Origin: Novosphingobium endophyticum
GTDB taxonomy: Bacteria; Pseudomonadota; Alphaproteobacteria; Sphingomonadales; Sphingomonadaceae
NCBI RefSeq assembly: GCF_014640675.1
Contig: NZ_BMHK01000019.1
Coordinates: forward strand, 1-64,000
DNA length: 64,000 bases
Reading direction: 5' to 3'
The notes under the pieces: generated by a model
What the model was told of the DNA's origin: nothing
Database searches by the model: none
What the model saw: the letters and a program-made list of their open reading frames with translations, nothing else
Program-made: the position numbers and the translations under genes
In this document: one piece after another, positions 17,382-25,989 of the stretch
Layout of the letters: every line of letters starts with the position of its first letter
Position numbering within the stretch: position 1 is the first letter of the stretch

Positions 17382-17659
17382 TGAACCGATTCCAGCGGTG
17401 CATATCGAGACGTGTCCACTAGGCCCGCGCGCACCTGGAAAAGGTCTTCAAACGCGTTGGTCGTCTCCTGCCCGTGGGCTACGCCAATGTGGACGGCATG
17501 GCCGGATCAGCCATGACCTTATTGCCGTGGACTCCGGCAAATGGCAACCGCCGCCGTCAAATTTCAATCGTGCCGACATACTGTCCGGCCTCATCGCCGA
17601 TGGCGTACGACCGATCAGCGACACTGGTTTTGCTGATCGCTTTGCGGCAAACTGCCTCG

Positions 17660-18433
17660 ATGCGCGATGCCTTGATGGAACAAGCCGAAAAACTGGTCGA
17701 TGCGGCCTGGGACGCAATTGAAGAGGACGACACGGCATTGGCGAGCGCGAGCGCACACGAGGCGCTGTCGCTGAACCCGGCAGCGCTCGACGCTTGGGTG
17801 GTCCTTGCGCACCTGACGGAAACGCCCTCGGTGCGGATCGCGCTGCTGCGCGAAGCCGTCGCCCAGGGTAAGCGATCGCTCGCGGCGCAGCTGAAGGCCT
17901 ATCGACAAACCAGTTTCTGGCTCACGATGGGCACGCGGCCTTATATGCGCGCCGTCCATTCCCTTGCCGTCGAACTTTGGGACCGCGACATCGGCGGTGA
18001 TCGTGCTCAGGCGGTCGAAAATGTTCGGCACCTGCTCAGGATCAACCCCAACGACAATCAGGGCGTGCGTTTCCTGGCCTATACCTGGCTTCCGCTGACA
18101 GGAGCGTGGAACGAACTGACACGGCTGCTGCGCCGCTATCGCGACGAAATCCGTACCGAAACCCGCTACAGCCTGGCGCTCGACGCTTTCCGCCGAAAGG
18201 ACGCAGCGGCCGACACCGCTCTGGCGGCCGCGTTGGAAACCAACCCGCACGTTCCGGCCTTCCTGCTTGCCCGGCGCGCACCGTTCCCGCTCAAGCCCGA
18301 GACGGTGACGTACCGGTCCGAAGCCGAGGCGCAGACCTACGCCGCTGTTGCATTTCCGGTCTGGCGCCTCGTGCCCGGGGCGACCAAGTGGCTGAACGAC
18401 GTCCTGCGAGGCAAGCCACTTTCCAAGAGCTGA
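17660..18433 (+). CDS. TPR-type helical-repeat protein
   Basis: About 257-aa soluble protein made of paired helices. Repeats such as SAHEALSLNPAALDAWVVLA and VRHLLRINPNDNQGVRF show the TPR consensus (small residue, then Pro at the repeat end). It resembles the ST7-like TPR family (RPYMRAVHSLAVELW, NPNDNQGVR). TPR proteins act as scaffolds; no partner is evident. The start is uncertain: ATG 17660 begins the homologous-looking region, ATG 17675 is an alternative, and no good ribosome site is visible. It is followed by 236 bp before the next defence-like gene. Confidence 0.55.
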   Translation: MRDALMEQAEKLVDAAWDAIEEDDTALASASAHEALSLNPAALDAWVVLAHLTETPSVRIALLREAVAQGKRSLAAQLKAYRQTSFWLTMGTRPYMRAVHSLAVELWDRDIGGDRAQAVENVRHLLRINPNDNQGVRFLAYTWLPLTGAWNELTRLLRRYRDEIRTETRYSLALDAFRRKDAAADTALAAALETNPHVPAFLLARRAPFPLKPETVTYRSEAEAQTYAAVAFPVWRLVPGATKWLNDVLRGKPLSKS

Positions 18434-18669
18434 TCGCCAGTCCTGGCGCATGGCGTGTCCCCTCAAGGGCTGGTGTCAGAGACCCGAATATCCCGTGTTG
18501 CGGCCGGGACGATTTCGTCTCCATCCGCCAAAGCAAGGATGACGCGTCGCCGCAATAATGGTAGGTCCAGTTTCGCTGCAGGCCAGTTCCTGACAGAAGA
18601 ACAACTATCCAGATCGGGGCACCACGGCACTCATCACGACGCCGTATAACGGCCTTGCCAGGGGGCGTG

Positions 18670-21309
18670 ATGACCGAGCCTATTGATGACATTCTTGCGT
18701 GGTCGGCGAAGCTGTCGCCATGGCGGCAGGACTGTCTGCGGCGCCTCGCCCTTGCAGACGAACTCGTCGAGCAGGACCTCACAGACCTTCTGATCATGGT
18801 GAAGGCGGCTGCCGGCCTGCCCGGCGACATAGCGCCCATGACGCCCGTGCCGTTCGAGAAGGCGCACTTTGGCGGCGGCGCGAAACATTCCGTCGTGATC
18901 AAGGGGATTGCCAACGTCGAGAACATCAATCGCCTGATCCCCAAGGCAGGCTTGAGCTTCTGCCCGAACAACCTGACCGTCATCTACGGCCGGAATGGAA
19001 GCGGCAAAAGCGGGTTCGTGCGGATATTGCGTACGGCGTGCCGGACCCGGATCGAAAATGCCGCGAAATTGCGGGTCCTGGCCGACGTCTATGGGGGTGG
19101 ATCGGGTCCCCAATCCGCCGACATCGTCGTCGATGTAAACGGCGTGGAGACGACCGTCACCTGGACGCCTGGCATGACCGCGGATCCAGCGTTGATGCAT
19201 ATATCGGTCTTCGATAGCGCATCTGCGCAGCTCTATGTCGATGGCGGCAACCAGATCCGCTTCCTCCCCTTCGGCCTGGCGCTTCCCCACCGGCTCAACG
19301 GTGTCGCGCTCACCTTGAAGGAGAGGCTGGAAGCCGAACGGGCCAAGGTGGTGGGCGACAAGGTCGCTCTCACCAACCTCGTCTTCAATCCCGTTCGCGA
19401 AACTGCCGCCCAGAAGTTCGCACGCGCCATCACGAAGGCCACGACGGTCGAGGCGATCGAGGCAGGGGCCGACTTTTCCGCCGAGGATGATGCCCGCCTG
19501 GCCGAGGTGAGCCGAGTTCTGGCAGCCGGAGCCGCAGCGGTTGCGGATATCTCCGCGCTTGCAGCCTGGTCGTCGGCCCTCACGAAGGAGGTGGAAACGG
19601 CTTTATCGAGCCTCGATAACGACAAGCTGCAGACAATGTCAGCGTTGAAGTCCACGGCGCTGTCCGCCCGAGAAGCAGCGAACCTATCCGCCGCGACCCT
19701 TTTTACGGACGATCCTTTGCCAGGTGTCGGAAGCGCTACATGGCGAGTAATGTGGAAGGCTGCCCGAGATTTCTCCGTAACCGAGGCATATAAGGGATCG
19801 GAGTTTCCCGTGATCGCGCTCGATGACGCAGCAGCATCCTGTGTGCTGTGCCAGCAGCCGCTGGGATCCGCCGCCGCGGATCGCATGGCACGCTTCCAGG
19901 ACTATATGGACGATGCGCTCGGCACTGCAGCGACTGCCGCCGAGAAAGCGGTGGCCGAAGCACAGACCGGCCTGCCGGAGTTCAAGCTCTTCCAGACCGC
20001 CGACCTTGCCGACCGGATCGAGCAGGTACGGCAGCGTAACGCCTCTCTCGCCGACGACCTGCTTGCGTTCGCTGCGGCCCTCACCGCTCGGCGCTCTGCC
20101 GCGGTCGCCAGGCTGGCCGGCGAGGAGGTTGCGCAACCGCCGGCGTTTGCCTCGCCCGTCCTGGCCCTTACCGCGCTGACGGAAAACCTCACCACCGAGA
20201 GGGATACCCTGACGAAAGCCGCGGACAGCGATGAACGTACCAAGCTCGTGCAGGAAAAGGCCGAGCTGGAGGATCTCAAGATCCTGTCGACGCATCGCAC
20301 AAAGCTGCTCACGCGGCGATCCCTCCTCATATTGGATGCCGCCTACGCGGCCGCACTAACGGAGGTGCAGACAACCGGCACCACCAAGCGCGCGAACGAA
20401 CTCGTCGACGCCCATCTCACGACAGCGGTGGTCGACCGCTTCGCCGCAGAGCGCGAGAACTTCGAAATCAGCCATCTGAAGATCGGCCTGACCCGCAAGA
20501 GCGGTCAGACCAAGGCTGCCTTCGACGTCGATCCGCAAACCAAGCTGACGAAAGTAACGTCGGAAATCCTGAGCGAGGGCGAGCAGCGGGCGCTGGCATT
20601 GGCCGGGTTCCTGACCGAGGTCGCGCTGACCGAAGGCTCGGCCGCCATCGTTGTTGACGACCCTGTGTCTTCGCTCGATCGCGAACGCTGCCTGCTTGTA
20701 GCCCAGCGCCTCGCCGAAGAGAGCAAGCACCGCCAGGTCATCGTGTTCACCCACGATATCATCTTCTTCAACGAGCTATGCCGCGAAGCCGACGGGGTGG
20801 GCATCGATCCGGTCACCGTCGCGCTCTTCAGCGACAAGAAGGTTGCCGGCCAGATCGACGCGGGCGGCGTCAGCTGGAAAGGCGCCAAGGTGAACAAGCG
20901 CATCGGAAGGATCAAGGACGCCTTTGCGCCGCTTCCCAAGCTGCATCAGTCCAGTCCTGCCGCCTATGAGATGTCGGTCAAGAACCTCTATGGGAGGCTG
21001 CGCGACACCTATGAACGGATCGTCGAGGAAATCATCTTCTGCGAGATCGTTCAACGCGGTGTGGACGTCGTCCAGACGCAAAAGCTGCGGATGGTTCATC
21101 TGTCGCACCCTCTGGCCATTCGCTTTCACGAAGGAATGACTAAGGCCAATACGCACAGCCATGACAATCCGGCTTCCGATACCGTGGCCGTGCCAGCACC
21201 TTCAGATTTTCTAGCGGACATCGCTTTCGTCGAGGACCTGATCAAGGATTTGAAGGCGGAGAGCCAGGCCGCGGAGGCCGCACGGCCGCAGATGAAGGTG
21301 AAGGGCTGA
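18670..21309 (+). CDS. AAA_13/RloC-like ATPase with CxxC hook
   Basis: 879-aa SMC/ABC-type ATPase. Walker A GRNGSGKS (107-114) follows an N-terminal helical leader typical of the AAA_13 group. A long coiled-coil-rich middle carries CVLCQQPLG (C391, C394), a possible zinc hook. LSEGEQRALALAGFL (near 634) is the ABC signature, VVDDPVSSLD the Walker B/D-loop and FTHDIIFF the H-loop. The C-terminus (about 760-879) is extra and holds several His. The family includes RloC/PrrC anticodon nucleases and the PtuA ATPase of Septu. ATG 18670 is preceded by AGGGGG. Five bases separate it from the DUF3223 gene, so the pair is an operon. Nuclease activity in the C-terminus is not shown. Confidence 0.7.
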   Translation: MTEPIDDILAWSAKLSPWRQDCLRRLALADELVEQDLTDLLIMVKAAAGLPGDIAPMTPVPFEKAHFGGGAKHSVVIKGIANVENINRLIPKAGLSFCPNNLTVIYGRNGSGKSGFVRILRTACRTRIENAAKLRVLADVYGGGSGPQSADIVVDVNGVETTVTWTPGMTADPALMHISVFDSASAQLYVDGGNQIRFLPFGLALPHRLNGVALTLKERLEAERAKVVGDKVALTNLVFNPVRETAAQKFARAITKATTVEAIEAGADFSAEDDARLAEVSRVLAAGAAAVADISALAAWSSALTKEVETALSSLDNDKLQTMSALKSTALSAREAANLSAATLFTDDPLPGVGSATWRVMWKAARDFSVTEAYKGSEFPVIALDDAAASCVLCQQPLGSAAADRMARFQDYMDDALGTAATAAEKAVAEAQTGLPEFKLFQTADLADRIEQVRQRNASLADDLLAFAAALTARRSAAVARLAGEEVAQPPAFASPVLALTALTENLTTERDTLTKAADSDERTKLVQEKAELEDLKILSTHRTKLLTRRSLLILDAAYAAALTEVQTTGTTKRANELVDAHLTTAVVDRFAAERENFEISHLKIGLTRKSGQTKAAFDVDPQTKLTKVTSEILSEGEQRALALAGFLTEVALTEGSAAIVVDDPVSSLDRERCLLVAQRLAEESKHRQVIVFTHDIIFFNELCREADGVGIDPVTVALFSDKKVAGQIDAGGVSWKGAKVNKRIGRIKDAFAPLPKLHQSSPAAYEMSVKNLYGRLRDTYERIVEEIIFCEIVQRGVDVVQTQKLRMVHLSHPLAIRFHEGMTKANTHSHDNPASDTVAVPAPSDFLADIAFVEDLIKDLKAESQAAEAARPQMKVKG

Positions 21310-21314
21310 AGGCG

Positions 21315-22061
21315 ATGGCGAAAGGAGTTTCACTCTCCAACGGCCGCAATTGGTCCTCGCAGAAGGGAGCGACCGCACACTTCCGGGAAATCCGCGATCG
21401 GTATGAAGACCATGTCCCGATCGACAGCGGGCAGGATCATGAAGATCTTCTCGCGCTCCTCGAGCGCTATGATGCCGCACATGACGATGAGGATTCCAAG
21501 ATCGGCGTCGGCGTCGATTTCCTCGAGGTTCGGACCAATTATGGATCCGGCGGGCCGACCCGAGGCTTCTGGGTTCACCGGATCGACGGCACGACAACCG
21601 ACTTTAGCTTTCCCTGGGCCATCCGCGGCGTACCCAAGCCTCAGTCCCAGGAATTTGCCGACGCCTGCAGGGCAGCTGTCGATCAGGAATTGAAGGCCGC
21701 GAAACGCCGGTTCTTCGACACCCACGCCGATGCCGAGGGCTTCGTCCCGTGCGAGCTAACGAATGCGCCGATGTCATTTGACACCTCGCACGTGGATCAT
21801 GCCCATCCGTCGTTTGGCGCACTCGTCATCACCTTCCGGGCTGCCCGCGGATGGCATCAGGACATTCCGCCCGGGACTTTGACAAAGCCATCGGACAACC
21901 AGCTCACTACCACATTCATCGATCCCGCCGTGGCCGAAACGTTCAGAGCCTTTCACCGCGGCGCTGCGACGCTTCGCGTCATTGCCCCGGGCGCGAATCT
22001 GGCGCGCGCCGCGGGGCAAAGGCGGCCAAAGATCGCCCGGCCTGTTATCCTCGGCGGTTAA
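21315..22061 (+). CDS. DUF3223 (DCL-like) protein with HNH-like Cys/His motif
   Basis: 248-aa protein. The central part matches DUF3223/DCL: GFWVHRIDGTTTDFSFPWAI (84-103), a helical segment, then CELTNAP (146-152) and SHVDHAHPSFGALVITF (158-174). In this family the C-x-L-T-G-like and HVDH elements recall an HNH/treble-clef nuclease core. Here only one Cys of the usual pair is seen, so metal binding is uncertain. Its start is 5 nt after the ATPase stop. An SMC-like ATPase followed by an HNH-type protein is the layout of Septu (PtuA-PtuB), suggesting that it is the effector nuclease. It ends 36 bp before the convergent YhaN-like gene. Confidence 0.65.
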   Translation: MAKGVSLSNGRNWSSQKGATAHFREIRDRYEDHVPIDSGQDHEDLLALLERYDAAHDDEDSKIGVGVDFLEVRTNYGSGGPTRGFWVHRIDGTTTDFSFPWAIRGVPKPQSQEFADACRAAVDQELKAAKRRFFDTHADAEGFVPCELTNAPMSFDTSHVDHAHPSFGALVITFRAARGWHQDIPPGTLTKPSDNQLTTTFIDPAVAETFRAFHRGAATLRVIAPGANLARAAGQRRPKIARPVILGG

Positions 22062-22097
22062 TCCAGAATTGCGCGTCGCGTCCCGCGATCCGATGGC

Positions 22098-24722
22098 CTA
22101 CCCCAACGTCACCCGGTTGCCGGGGACATGGCGGAAGGCACGATCCCGGCAGGTAAGAAGGATGACCTGCATCCGTGTTGCCGCGTCGCTGAGGATCTCG
22201 ACCATCGCATCCAGGCGGCCATCATCGGAATAGACCAGTGGGTCGTCCAGGACGAGCGAGACCGGACGCCCCTGCTCCAGCAGCATGTCAGCGAACGCAA
22301 TGCGCGTAAGCACGGCCAGCTGCTCCTGCGTCCCGCGCGAGAGGCTCTCGCAACTCTCGGCGATGCCGCCCCGTGTGACGCTGACAAGGGCGAGGTCCTC
22401 GGAAAATGCGAGCTCGCAACCGGGCAATAGCCGTTCGATATGACGCTTCGCCCGTTTCGCGACCGGCCCGACAAAGCGGGCCGATGTCTCATTATGAGCC
22501 TCGTCAAGCGTCTCACGCAGAAGCTTCAAGGTATCCGCGTCCATCGTCACGCGTTCAAGAGTGGCGCGTGCGGCCTCGACCTCCTCGCATGCCGCGGCCG
22601 CTCGGTCGGCAAGCCCCGCCCCGCCCTCTATCTCGATCGTGTTTTCGTGCCTGGCGATATCCGTCAGCAGCTTGTTGCGCGTTTCCCCGGCCGTCCGGTT
22701 TCGGGCGTCGATGACATCGATCTTCCTGGCTATGGCTGCCGGGTCATGCGCGGTCGCGTTGCGCTCGGCTTCGTCCAGTTTCACGGCACATTCTGCTGCG
22801 CGCTCCCGGGCCGGTCGCAGATCGGTTTCAAGCGTCGCATATTCGGGGCGCGCTTCGATCGCCTCGATCTGGCTCCGACCATTCACCAGATCGCTGTTCG
22901 CTCCCGCCTCCTGCGTGGCTAGCGGTGCGTCCTCTTCCTCGATCCGCCGAAGACCATCGAGGGCACTTTCATGAATGCCTTCAGCCTTCGCCAGGGCGTC
23001 CTCGGCACTTTCGAGGGCACTTGTCAGCGCCCACATATCCGGCAGTTCACCTTCCGGATCGTCCCCGCCATTGCCGAGCGACGAGACATAGAGCTTGAGC
23101 GCCTCAGGACCCGCCGCGAGTTCGATGACCGGATCGGCGGGGGTGACGGCCGTTATGCGTGCATCCAGGGTCCGAACCTCAGCGGCCGCGTCGCGCGCGG
23201 CATCGTTGCGAACGCGAGCGGCAGCCACATCCTCGATGTCGAGTTCTTCCAAGGCGGCAGCGAGCCTGCGCTTCGCTGCGGCCAAGGTCTCGTCTGCGCT
23301 CTGAGCCGTGCCCGGCGGTGTTACCGTCAATTCCGCATCACCAAATCGGAACTTTGTCGCCCGCGTCAGCGTGCGCTCTCCTTCGGTAATCGGCGCGCCA
23401 TCTATCAGGATCGCCTCCGTCGGGCCTGAGAAAGCGATACGTGTCGCACCCGCCGCCACTACGGCACCCGCTTCAGCGACCACGCGTTCGAATGCCTCGA
23501 GCGCCGCGACCGTCTTTGCCGGAATCGCCGTCTCGGAAACTACCCTGGCTTCGCGATACAGGCGCTCCAGATCAAGCAGCTCGCCGTGACGCTTGCGCGC
23601 CTCCGCATTCGCCGCGGCCCTGCGATGCTTATCAATCAGCTTTTCACCAGCCCCCAGGCCCGCCCTGGCGTCCCGCCGGCCGTCACGGGCGCCTTCGAGC
23701 GCCGAGCGCGCGTCAGCCAGCCGCAGACGTGCCGCGGCCAGCCGTTCCCCTACGTCTCTGCGGCGATCTCTCGCCTCATCAACTGCCTGCTGAGCTGTCA
23801 GGGTCGCATCCGTCGCGGCGACATGTCTTCGCTGCAACTCCTCCAGAGCATGGACCTTGCCACTGGCAGCCTCATGCTCGGCGCGGCGTGTAGCGAGCAT
23901 CTGAACCGCTGCACGCGCGATCTCGAGCGAGGACACCAGCGCCTGCCGGGCCTCGCGATCGGTCTCATCGGCGATTTCGCGATCAATGACCTTCAGCTTC
24001 GTGCGGGCAGCCTCCAGTTCGGTGAAAGTCTTCTCAAGGGTTGCCAGCCGCTGGGACGCCTCCCGAGACGCTGCCTCCGCCGCATCGAGCCGATCCCGGG
24101 CTTCCGTCTGGCGCCCCTTCTTCTGCCCGGTGGGTGTCCAATAGGCACCATATTGATCTTCAACCCTGGCGCGCACTTTCTTGTACGCCGGACCGCCCAT
24201 GATCGAGCCCACTTCGGCCTCGAGCGTCGCCGTCACGCTATCCCGGACAATCTGGCCTGGCGCGGAAACGGCCAGCGCCTCGGTTTGCGCAACCCACAAG
24301 AGGCCCAGGGCTCCATAGCTGCCGATATCACCGCCCCGGCTGCTGTCCTTCACCGCTCCGAGCAGCGTGTTGAGGCGCGCCTCGGCCTCCTCTCCCTGGG
24401 CACGGCCCTGCGGACCGGTTAGCTCGACCCCGGCGCTTCGCAGAAACCGCTTCGAAACGGACCAGGAGGCACCGCCCGCCTCGAACGCCACTTCGACCCT
24501 GGGTCCGATGGCCTCGCCATGCGGCGCATAGGACTGGGCGAGCTGGTTCTTCGTGTTGTGCCGGACGAAGAAGGCGGCGCGCAGCGCTTCAAGAAGCGTC
24601 GATTTGCCGGTCTCATTGTCCTCGATGATGATGTTGAGGCCGTCGGTCAGCCCTTCGAGTACAACCGGTGTGCGGAATTTCCTGAAGCCATCGAGCGCGA
24701 TCCGGCGGAGACGGAGGCTCAT
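22098..24722 (-). CDS. YhaN/SbcC-like ATPase of an exonuclease complex
   Basis: 874-aa SMC-like ATPase. The N-terminus reads RRIALDGFRKFRTPVV and then IEDNETGKST (Walker A, about residues 33-42). Long heptad-rich coiled coils fill the middle. The C-terminus has the ABC signature SRGTQEQLAVLTRIAFADML and Walker B LVLDDPLVYSDDGR. No CxxC zinc hook is visible, and it is shorter than E. coli SbcC, which fits the YhaN branch. The ATG at 24722 overlaps the stop of the phosphoesterase gene (ATGA), so both subunits are co-translated. Role by family: ATP-driven DNA-end processing with its Mre11/SbcD-like partner. It is convergent with the DUF3223 gene. Confidence 0.75.
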   Translation of the reverse strand: MSLRLRRIALDGFRKFRTPVVLEGLTDGLNIIIEDNETGKSTLLEALRAAFFVRHNTKNQLAQSYAPHGEAIGPRVEVAFEAGGASWSVSKRFLRSAGVELTGPQGRAQGEEAEARLNTLLGAVKDSSRGGDIGSYGALGLLWVAQTEALAVSAPGQIVRDSVTATLEAEVGSIMGGPAYKKVRARVEDQYGAYWTPTGQKKGRQTEARDRLDAAEAASREASQRLATLEKTFTELEAARTKLKVIDREIADETDREARQALVSSLEIARAAVQMLATRRAEHEAASGKVHALEELQRRHVAATDATLTAQQAVDEARDRRRDVGERLAAARLRLADARSALEGARDGRRDARAGLGAGEKLIDKHRRAAANAEARKRHGELLDLERLYREARVVSETAIPAKTVAALEAFERVVAEAGAVVAAGATRIAFSGPTEAILIDGAPITEGERTLTRATKFRFGDAELTVTPPGTAQSADETLAAAKRRLAAALEELDIEDVAAARVRNDAARDAAAEVRTLDARITAVTPADPVIELAAGPEALKLYVSSLGNGGDDPEGELPDMWALTSALESAEDALAKAEGIHESALDGLRRIEEEDAPLATQEAGANSDLVNGRSQIEAIEARPEYATLETDLRPARERAAECAVKLDEAERNATAHDPAAIARKIDVIDARNRTAGETRNKLLTDIARHENTIEIEGGAGLADRAAAACEEVEAARATLERVTMDADTLKLLRETLDEAHNETSARFVGPVAKRAKRHIERLLPGCELAFSEDLALVSVTRGGIAESCESLSRGTQEQLAVLTRIAFADMLLEQGRPVSLVLDDPLVYSDDGRLDAMVEILSDAATRMQVILLTCRDRAFRHVPGNRVTLG

Positions 24723-25828
24723 GCCCGATCCTCCCGGCTATATTCCACGAAGAGGCGTTCGAGGGCTCGCTTCGCGATAGCCGCATCCGGCCCCGCGCCA
24801 TCGATCCGCGCATTGAGTTTCGCGGCCGCCGCACCAAGCACCCCCTCCACGGCCAGCGCCGCGAGATCCTCATCCCCAGGCCGGCCGACAAGGTCGTCCG
24901 ATCGAACGTCGAGATAACGCAAACGATGCGCAAGATCGTCCTCGAGATGCCTCAGCATGGACACGCGATCACTCAGACCGGTGATGCCGGCGAGGGTCAG
25001 TTGCACCAGCGTTGCCGATGGGTCGATACTGGCCAACAGGCGAGCACACTCGGCATCGAACACCGCGCGATCGTTGACCAGCCAGTCGCGCAAAACCCAC
25101 TGGAATCGTCCTGTGCGCAAGGGGGTAACCGTCGGTTCCCGCCCTGCTTCCAGATCGACAAGCAGGGCGCTGCCGGGCTCGTCTCGCTGAAAACGGTCTG
25201 TCTCGGGAGTGCCGGCGTACCAGGTGCGCCCATCCACCTTGAGAACGCCGTGCCAGTCGCCAAGGGCCAGATAATCGAGATTGGACCGGCGCGCCCGGTC
25301 GGGGGCGATCTGGTTCTTCGTCTCACCCTGGCTTCCGAAGTCACGGATCGAGCCATGTGCCAATCCAATACGCAGCGTGGCGCCGGGTGTCTCCATGCTG
25401 TCGAACTGTTCGGTCGGATCTTCAAGGTTGTGGCGGTGGACGAGCGGCGCCGGCAACAGCCATACACCTGTCTCGATTTCGTGCGGGGCCGCCTCGGAGA
25501 GGATGACGATCCCCTTCCCAGCCCGCTGCCGCACGCGATCCCATAGCCCCCCATTACGCGCGAAGTCGTGGTTGCCGGGCAGCAGCCACCACTTTAGCGG
25601 ATAGCGGAGCATGCGAGAGACCGCCTGGACGATAGTCCGATCCGGAGGGCCTTCCGTGTCGAAGATGTCGCCGGCAACGACGACATGGCCGACGCCGTGC
25701 TCCAGGCCCGCCTTGCCAAGCGCATCGATCGCGTCGAAGCGCGCCTCGCTCAGCGCAGATCGAACATCGGGCTCAAATCGTCCGTAAGGTTTGCCGAGCT
25801 GCCAGTCGGCCGAGTGCAGAAACTTCAT
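24719..25828 (-). CDS. YhaO/SbcD-like metallophosphoesterase (DNA exonuclease)
   Basis: 369-aa calcineurin-like phosphoesterase of the Mre11/SbcD group. Motifs in order: FLHSADWQLG (3-12), VVAGDIFD, LLPGNHDF, LAHGS and LALGDWHG. The first motif has Gln where most Mre11 proteins have the metal-ligand His (D-x-H); I believe a bacterial subfamily shares this. The C-terminal domain is helical and acidic. It is translationally coupled to the YhaN-like ATPase, forming a two-subunit nuclease-ATPase. ATG 25828 begins exactly at the domain; the TTG at 25858 is an alternative. A TATAGT lies 6 nt before the ATG, so the transcript may be leaderless. Confidence 0.75.
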   Translation of the reverse strand: MKFLHSADWQLGKPYGRFEPDVRSALSEARFDAIDALGKAGLEHGVGHVVVAGDIFDTEGPPDRTIVQAVSRMLRYPLKWWLLPGNHDFARNGGLWDRVRQRAGKGIVILSEAAPHEIETGVWLLPAPLVHRHNLEDPTEQFDSMETPGATLRIGLAHGSIRDFGSQGETKNQIAPDRARRSNLDYLALGDWHGVLKVDGRTWYAGTPETDRFQRDEPGSALLVDLEAGREPTVTPLRTGRFQWVLRDWLVNDRAVFDAECARLLASIDPSATLVQLTLAGITGLSDRVSMLRHLEDDLAHRLRYLDVRSDDLVGRPGDEDLAALAVEGVLGAAAAKLNARIDGAGPDAAIAKRALERLFVEYSREDRA

Positions 25829-25989
25829 GCCCGCACTATAAGCAAACAAGGACGGCAAATCACGATAGAAGGTGATCGCGCGGCTGCGGAGATCTTTGAA
25901 AAAGTGCGTGCCGCAAGTCTGTGGTTGTGCCTGCCCGGCCTTTTTGTCAAATCTGCTGCTCGGGCACGAGCGAATGGGGCAGGATCACC
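25829..25989. promoter_or_regulatory. Divergent control region, YhaON operon / NERD-kinase-helicase operon
   Basis: 161 bp between two divergent operons. On the minus strand TATAGT lies 6 nt before the YhaO-like ATG, placing a start point at that ATG; there is no Shine-Dalgarno sequence. On the plus strand CAGGAT (25979-25984) sits 5 nt before the TTG at 25990. I see no clear operator repeat. The shared region implies co-control of the two arms. Confidence 0.4.

Noticed and set aside
17382..17659. Possible transposase or gene remnant upstream of the TPR gene
   Set aside because: The open frames here show no recognisable motif and could arise by chance; the TPR homology begins only at about 17660.
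22098..24722. Rad50/SbcC zinc hook in the YhaN-like ATPase
   Set aside because: I looked for a CxxC in the coiled-coil middle and found none, so I do not call it canonical SbcC.
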